Part shown: in pieces, positions 6,677-9,777 of the stretch
Numbering within the stretch: position 1 is the stretch's first letter
Layout of the letters: the number at the start of each line of letters is the position of its first letter
NCBI GenBank assembly: GCA_905214865.1
Contig: CAJMNO010000048.1
Location: 1-9,777, forward strand
Source: an uncultured bacterium
GTDB lineage: Bacteria > Actinomycetota > Coriobacteriia > Coriobacteriales > Atopobiaceae
DNA: 9,777 nt
Direction: 5' to 3'
The notes under the pieces: model-generated
Databases searched by the model: none
Told to the model about the DNA's origin: nothing
The model's input: the letters and a program-made list of their open reading frames with translations, nothing else
Translations under genes and position numbers: made by a program

Positions 6677-9376
6677 ATGAACCCGAGGAGAAGGAGGAGG
6701 CGCTGGTGGGGCCGCGCGAGGCTCGCCGAGCCCGCCCGGATAGCGGCGGCGTGCGCCATGTCGGCGACCATAGCCGCGGGGTGCGCCCCCGCCGCCGCGG
6801 CATGCGCCGGCTACGGGGCGGCGCGTGAGGAGGGCGCGGGGCAGGTGCGCCTCCTGTTCGTGGACGCCCAAGGTCAGACGATCGCGACGCAGGACTCGCG
6901 GGAGGGGACGTCCGCCCCGCTCGTGGGGACCTCGGTCGCGGGCGAGAGGGGCCTGGCTCCCCGCGGATGGGCCGCCAGGGAGGCTGGCGGCACGGTCATC
7001 CCCGCGGACGCGACGCTGGAGGGGACGCTCGCCCGCTGGGACCGGGATGCCAACGGGACCGTCTCGGAGGGCGAGGGTCTGGAGCTTCTCGGCCTCTCCC
7101 CCGACGGGACGGTGACCCTCGAGGCGCTGGGCATCCCCGAGGGAAGCACCAACGCAGGGGAGACGATGGAGGAGCCCGAGGCACCGCCTGCAGTCCAGGA
7201 TGCCGAGGCAGGGCCGGAGACGGACGACGAAGCCGAGAGGACCGCGGTGCCAACGGATGGGGCCGTCAAGGAGGAGGGCGAGCGCACCTCTCCCCCGGCG
7301 GAGCAGCCGAAGCCAGAGGAGAAGGCGGAGGAGGCTCGGGAGGGGGCCGAGACGAAGGGGGACGAGGCTACGACGCAGCAGGAGCCTCCAAAGGAGAGGG
7401 AGCAGGCCGATGAGAGGGGGCGTGACAAGGCCGAGCCCGCGAGGCCGAAGGACGCGCGGGACGAGGACCCGCGAGAGGAGTCCAACGGCGACGAAGGCAT
7501 CGTCGCGTCCGCGATGCGGGCGGTGGGCGACACGGTCAGCCGCGCCGCCGAGGAGTTTCGCCATCCCACGATCTCCTACGACCTGTTCTACTCCGACGCC
7601 AAGGGACACAGCGACTGGACGGGATACAAGAACCCCGTCACGAACAACAACCAGGGTGGTCCCGAGTTCTCCGCGCTCACGGAGGACGTGAAGAAGAAGG
7701 TCGGGGACGTGTTCGACTGCGCGAACGCCGGCCTCAACGCAATCAGGATCAAGCTGACGGGAGGGTCGGAGTCCGACGGGAAGATCGAGTACAAGCTCCA
7801 GTACCGCGACGGGTCCACGAGCGAGTGGAGGAGCAACGGCGAGGTCTCGGGGAGCAAGGAAGACAAGCGGGGGTGGGCGACCGGCGTCATACTCAGGCTC
7901 ACCGGCCCCATCACGGACCACTACCGGCTCCTCTACAACGTCCACGGGCTCAACCAGAGGGACAAGGACGGAAAAGACACCCAGGGCAAGGCCGTGAACA
8001 GCGGCCCGGCAACCCACAACGGGGCCGCGGTGGACGGCCTGCGGCTGCGCCTGTTCGTCAACGAGCACGACGTGACCTTCAAGAGCGGCCTCACGGGGAA
8101 GCTGATCGAGAGCCAGAAGGTCCAGTACCACTCGGACGCCAAGCCACCCGAGCCGCCTAAGGAGAAGGGCCACACGTTCGAGGGCTGGGTGGGGGACTAC
8201 CAGCCCGTCCTGAGGGACACCGAGGTGGTCGCCCGCTACCGGGAGCACTCGTACACGATCAGGTTCGATGGCAAGGGCGCCGACTCGGGCAGCATGGCGC
8301 CGATGACCCTCAAGTACACCGAGTCGCGGAGGCTCCCGGCAAACGGGTTCAGGAAGAAGGACTACAAGTTCCTCGGCTGGCAAAAGAGGGGAAGCGGCGT
8401 CCGCCTCTCGGACCAGAGGCAGGTCCAGGGGTTCTGCGAGGGGGACGGGGAGGTGATCACGTTGCAGGCGATCTGGGCCGTCGGCTTCCACACGCTGACC
8501 GTCGACCCTAACGGCGGGAGCTGGATGGGATCGACCGAGCCCAGCGCCATCAAACTCGGTGACGCCGAGACGTACAGGCTCGACAGCCCCGTGTGGGCCG
8601 GCCACACCTTCAAGAAGTGGAAGTGCGACCAGAGGGAGGCGAAATTCGACGGAACCACCATCACGATGGAAACCAAGGACGTCCGTCTCACGGCGAATTG
8701 GGACCCAAACACGTACCAGGTCAAGTTCGACCCCAACGCGAGCGACGCAAAGGGCAAGATCGACGACCTCAAGGCAACGTACGGCGAGGGCCTGCAGCTG
8801 CCGAAGGACGGCTTCACGCGCCAGACGCACGTACTCGCGGGGTGGAACACCAAGGCCGACGGCTCGGGAACGCGCTACGGCCTTGGGGACACGGCCAAGA
8901 ACCTGACGGAGAAGGACGGCGAGACGGTGACACTCTACGCCCAGTGGGAGCCACGCCAGATCGACGTGGTGGTGCCCGTCTCCATTGGCTATGTTGCCTC
9001 GTCCGACGGGACGCTGAGCGGACCGGCAAACGACATGGTTGCCATCGAGAACCACAGCGAGATGCCGATCCACGTGAGCAGGATCGAGACCGTCGCCGAG
9101 GAGGGGCTGAGTCTCACGACGGGGGAGCCCGACCTGGGACAGATCGAGCTGAGCATGACGCCGGGGACGGGAGAGCCCGTGAGCCTGGCAACCTACTCGG
9201 AGGGCGGCGGCAGCCCCGAGAGGCCCGCGGACTGGACGCTTGGGGCAAGCTCCGACCTGTTCCTCAACGACCTGCGGGGCAAGATGGGCGACCTCTCCTC
9301 GCACGTGAGGGAGGCACCAGTTGGTGCGGTCAAGTGGACCTTTGCGGTGGGTTCCGGCACAGAGGGGAGCTCGTGA
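6677..9376 (+). CDS. Large mosaic secreted adhesin-like protein
   Basis: The 899-aa exported protein starts with Arg4-9 and a hydrophobic stretch (about 21-44, probable cleavage near ACA|GYG). An N-terminal module (55-155) carries an EF-hand-like loop at 122-133. A Glu/Lys/Pro-rich disordered linker follows (about 156-275). Residues 297-460 resemble degenerate clostridial hydrophobic-W repeats (IEYKLQYRDG, SNGEVSG, LRLTGPITDHYRLLYNVHG). Four InlB-type repeats span 464-759 with FEGW, FLGW, FKKW and LAGW cores. The C terminus (761-899) is the WxL-like domain shared with the 235-aa neighbour, including DWTLGA and KWTF. It lacks a sorting signal or C-terminal membrane helix, so it is probably held by partners in the operon. 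The start is one base after the upstream stop; GGAGG lies 11 bases ahead. A lipoprotein Cys36 (AAGC) is possible but the lipobox is poor. Likely role: host or glycan adhesion, by analogy only. Confidence 0.85.
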   Translation: MNPRRRRRRWWGRARLAEPARIAAACAMSATIAAGCAPAAAACAGYGAAREEGAGQVRLLFVDAQGQTIATQDSREGTSAPLVGTSVAGERGLAPRGWAAREAGGTVIPADATLEGTLARWDRDANGTVSEGEGLELLGLSPDGTVTLEALGIPEGSTNAGETMEEPEAPPAVQDAEAGPETDDEAERTAVPTDGAVKEEGERTSPPAEQPKPEEKAEEAREGAETKGDEATTQQEPPKEREQADERGRDKAEPARPKDARDEDPREESNGDEGIVASAMRAVGDTVSRAAEEFRHPTISYDLFYSDAKGHSDWTGYKNPVTNNNQGGPEFSALTEDVKKKVGDVFDCANAGLNAIRIKLTGGSESDGKIEYKLQYRDGSTSEWRSNGEVSGSKEDKRGWATGVILRLTGPITDHYRLLYNVHGLNQRDKDGKDTQGKAVNSGPATHNGAAVDGLRLRLFVNEHDVTFKSGLTGKLIESQKVQYHSDAKPPEPPKEKGHTFEGWVGDYQPVLRDTEVVARYREHSYTIRFDGKGADSGSMAPMTLKYTESRRLPANGFRKKDYKFLGWQKRGSGVRLSDQRQVQGFCEGDGEVITLQAIWAVGFHTLTVDPNGGSWMGSTEPSAIKLGDAETYRLDSPVWAGHTFKKWKCDQREAKFDGTTITMETKDVRLTANWDPNTYQVKFDPNASDAKGKIDDLKATYGEGLQLPKDGFTRQTHVLAGWNTKADGSGTRYGLGDTAKNLTEKDGETVTLYAQWEPRQIDVVVPVSIGYVASSDGTLSGPANDMVAIENHSEMPIHVSRIETVAEEGLSLTTGEPDLGQIELSMTPGTGEPVSLATYSEGGGSPERPADWTLGASSDLFLNDLRGKMGDLSSHVREAPVGAVKWTFAVGSGTEGSS
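7142..7501 (+). other. Acidic Glu/Lys/Pro-rich linker coding segment
   Basis: About 120 codons (residues 156-275 of the 899-aa protein) are dominated by Glu, Lys, Pro, Ala, Asp and Arg with almost no hydrophobic residues. No exact tandem repeat is visible. It probably forms an extended stalk between the N-terminal calcium-loop module and the binding modules. Confidence 0.75.
8066..8953 (+). repeat. Four InlB-type (Listeria-Bacteroides) protein repeats
   Basis: Four diverged repeats of roughly 60-80 codons lie at about 8066-8242, 8249-8482, 8486-8704 and 8711-8953. Each has a first strand like YTIRF, HTLTVDPNGG or YQVKFDPN, a middle G-x-x-F/L-x-G/K-W core and a closing VVARY, LQAIW, LTANW or LYAQW. 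These are small beta-grasp-like modules of Gram-positive surface proteins. The copies have diverged at DNA level, so recent expansion is unlikely. Confidence 0.85.
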
Positions 9377-9377
9377 G

Positions 9378-9674
9378 ATGAGAGGGAGCGAGTCCGTTTG
9401 CGCCGTGGCAATGGCGTCGGCGATGGCACTGGCACTCTCCCCCGCCATTCCGGCGCGTGCGGAGGGAGAGTCGTACGGCGACACGGCGCTGAGCATCACC
9501 GGCGGCGACCAGGGGGAGAGGGTCGAGGCGGAAGAGGAGGAGAGGCCCCCAGGCGGCGGAGGGTCCAGCGCCAGGAGGATGCCCCAGACGGGCGTTGGCC
9601 CGGACGCCATCTTCCTCGTGGGCTGCGGGGCGGCAACGATGGCGCTGGGCATGCTCGCGGCGAGGGAGGTCTGA
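9378..9674 (+). CDS. Small cell-wall-anchored protein with MPQTG signal
   Basis: A 98-aa protein made of a signal peptide (likely cleavage after Ala28, ARA|EG), about 40 mature residues and a C-terminal sorting signal. The mature part begins GESYGDTALSI (30-40), matching the motif after the signal peptide of the 235-aa protein, and continues with an acidic and Gly-rich stretch. The sorting signal is MPQTG at 68-72, a hydrophobic segment (about 76-94) and a short tail with only one Arg (AAREV), weaker than the usual Arg/Lys cluster. A sortase should link it to peptidoglycan; none is encoded here. With so little exposed protein it looks like a wall tether for its neighbours, comparable to the small LPxTG protein CscD of lactobacillar csc clusters. 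The ATG is one base after the upstream stop, with GGGGAG eight bases ahead. Confidence 0.8.
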   Translation: MRGSESVCAVAMASAMALALSPAIPARAEGESYGDTALSITGGDQGERVEAEEEERPPGGGGSSARRMPQTGVGPDAIFLVGCGAATMALGMLAAREV

Positions 9675-9730
9675 GCGCAGCCCCGTTCAGGCGAATGGCG
9701 CCCGCGCGCGTTGGCCGTGCATGAAAAAAG

Positions 9731-9777
9731 GGCTCTTCGACGTTTCTAGTGGGTAGCGCATGCGACGGTCGTCTGCG
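9731..9777. mobile_element. Probable terminal inverted repeat of an ISL3-family IS
   Basis: The sequence from 9731 begins GGCTCTTCGACGTTTCTAGT, matching the start of ISL3-family ends as I remember them (GGCTCTTC or GGCTCTTT, often followed by an AGTGG-like stretch). The preceding bases GAAAAAAG are a candidate for the 8-bp target duplication. The element would continue past the window; its transposase and other end are not visible. Local GC drops relative to the surface genes. It could also be an unrelated intergenic sequence. Confidence 0.4.

Noticed and set aside
6757..6790. 899-aa protein as a lipoprotein through Cys36
   Set aside because: The -3 position of the would-be lipobox is Ala rather than Leu/Val/Ile, and a standard Ala-x-Ala type cleavage follows soon after. 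Left as a minor possibility.
6629..9652. A 1007-codon open frame on the minus strand across the surface genes
   Set aside because: Antisense to genes with signal peptides, repeats and a sorting signal. The product is biased and unlike any family; the equal length to the other antisense frame is coincidence.
9721..9756. An 11-codon frame MKKGLFDVSSG
   Set aside because: No ribosome binding site, and it overlaps the sequence better explained as an ISL3-type terminus.

Overview
The window is GC-rich DNA from a Gram-positive, saccharolytic bacterium, most likely a member of the Coriobacteriia (Olsenella, Atopobium or Collinsella relatives). That placement is inferred from three things: very high GC with G/C-ending codons; a Gram-positive surface locus with cell-wall sorting; and a large secreted protein with Listeria-Bacteroides (InlB-type) repeats plus stretches that look like degenerate clostridial hydrophobic-W repeats. 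No 16S or other firm taxonomic marker is present.

Left part (1-3300), minus strand. A compact sugar-phosphotransferase operon runs fruK (1-phosphofructokinase, TTG start) then ptsI (PTS enzyme I) and ends at a strong intrinsic terminator. Bases 1-311 beyond it hold no supportable gene. Next is a plus-strand tRNA-Arg(UCU) with encoded CCA and its own terminator (3303-3419).

Middle (3426-5108), minus strand. manA (class I mannose-6-phosphate isomerase) is preceded by a NUDIX hydrolase of the ADP-ribose pyrophosphatase type. fruK, ptsI and manA together form a hexose-PTS housekeeping block: EI energises sugar uptake, FruK and ManA feed fructose-1-phosphate and mannose-6-phosphate into glycolysis.

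Right part (5364-9674), plus strand. Four tightly packed genes encode exported or surface proteins: a 186-aa N-terminally membrane-anchored protein with a predicted extracellular beta-domain, a 235-aa secreted protein, an 899-aa mosaic adhesin-like protein, and a 98-aa protein that is almost only a signal peptide plus an MPQTG sorting signal. The 235-aa and 899-aa proteins share a homologous domain ending in a double-tryptophan signature reminiscent of WxL domains. The 235-aa and 98-aa proteins share an ESYGxTxL motif just after the signal peptide. I read this as a self-contained cell-surface complex, analogous in layout to csc/WxL clusters of Firmicutes but different in sequence. It is the most interesting item in the window. 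The last 47 bases look like the terminal inverted repeat of an ISL3-family insertion sequence abutting the cluster.
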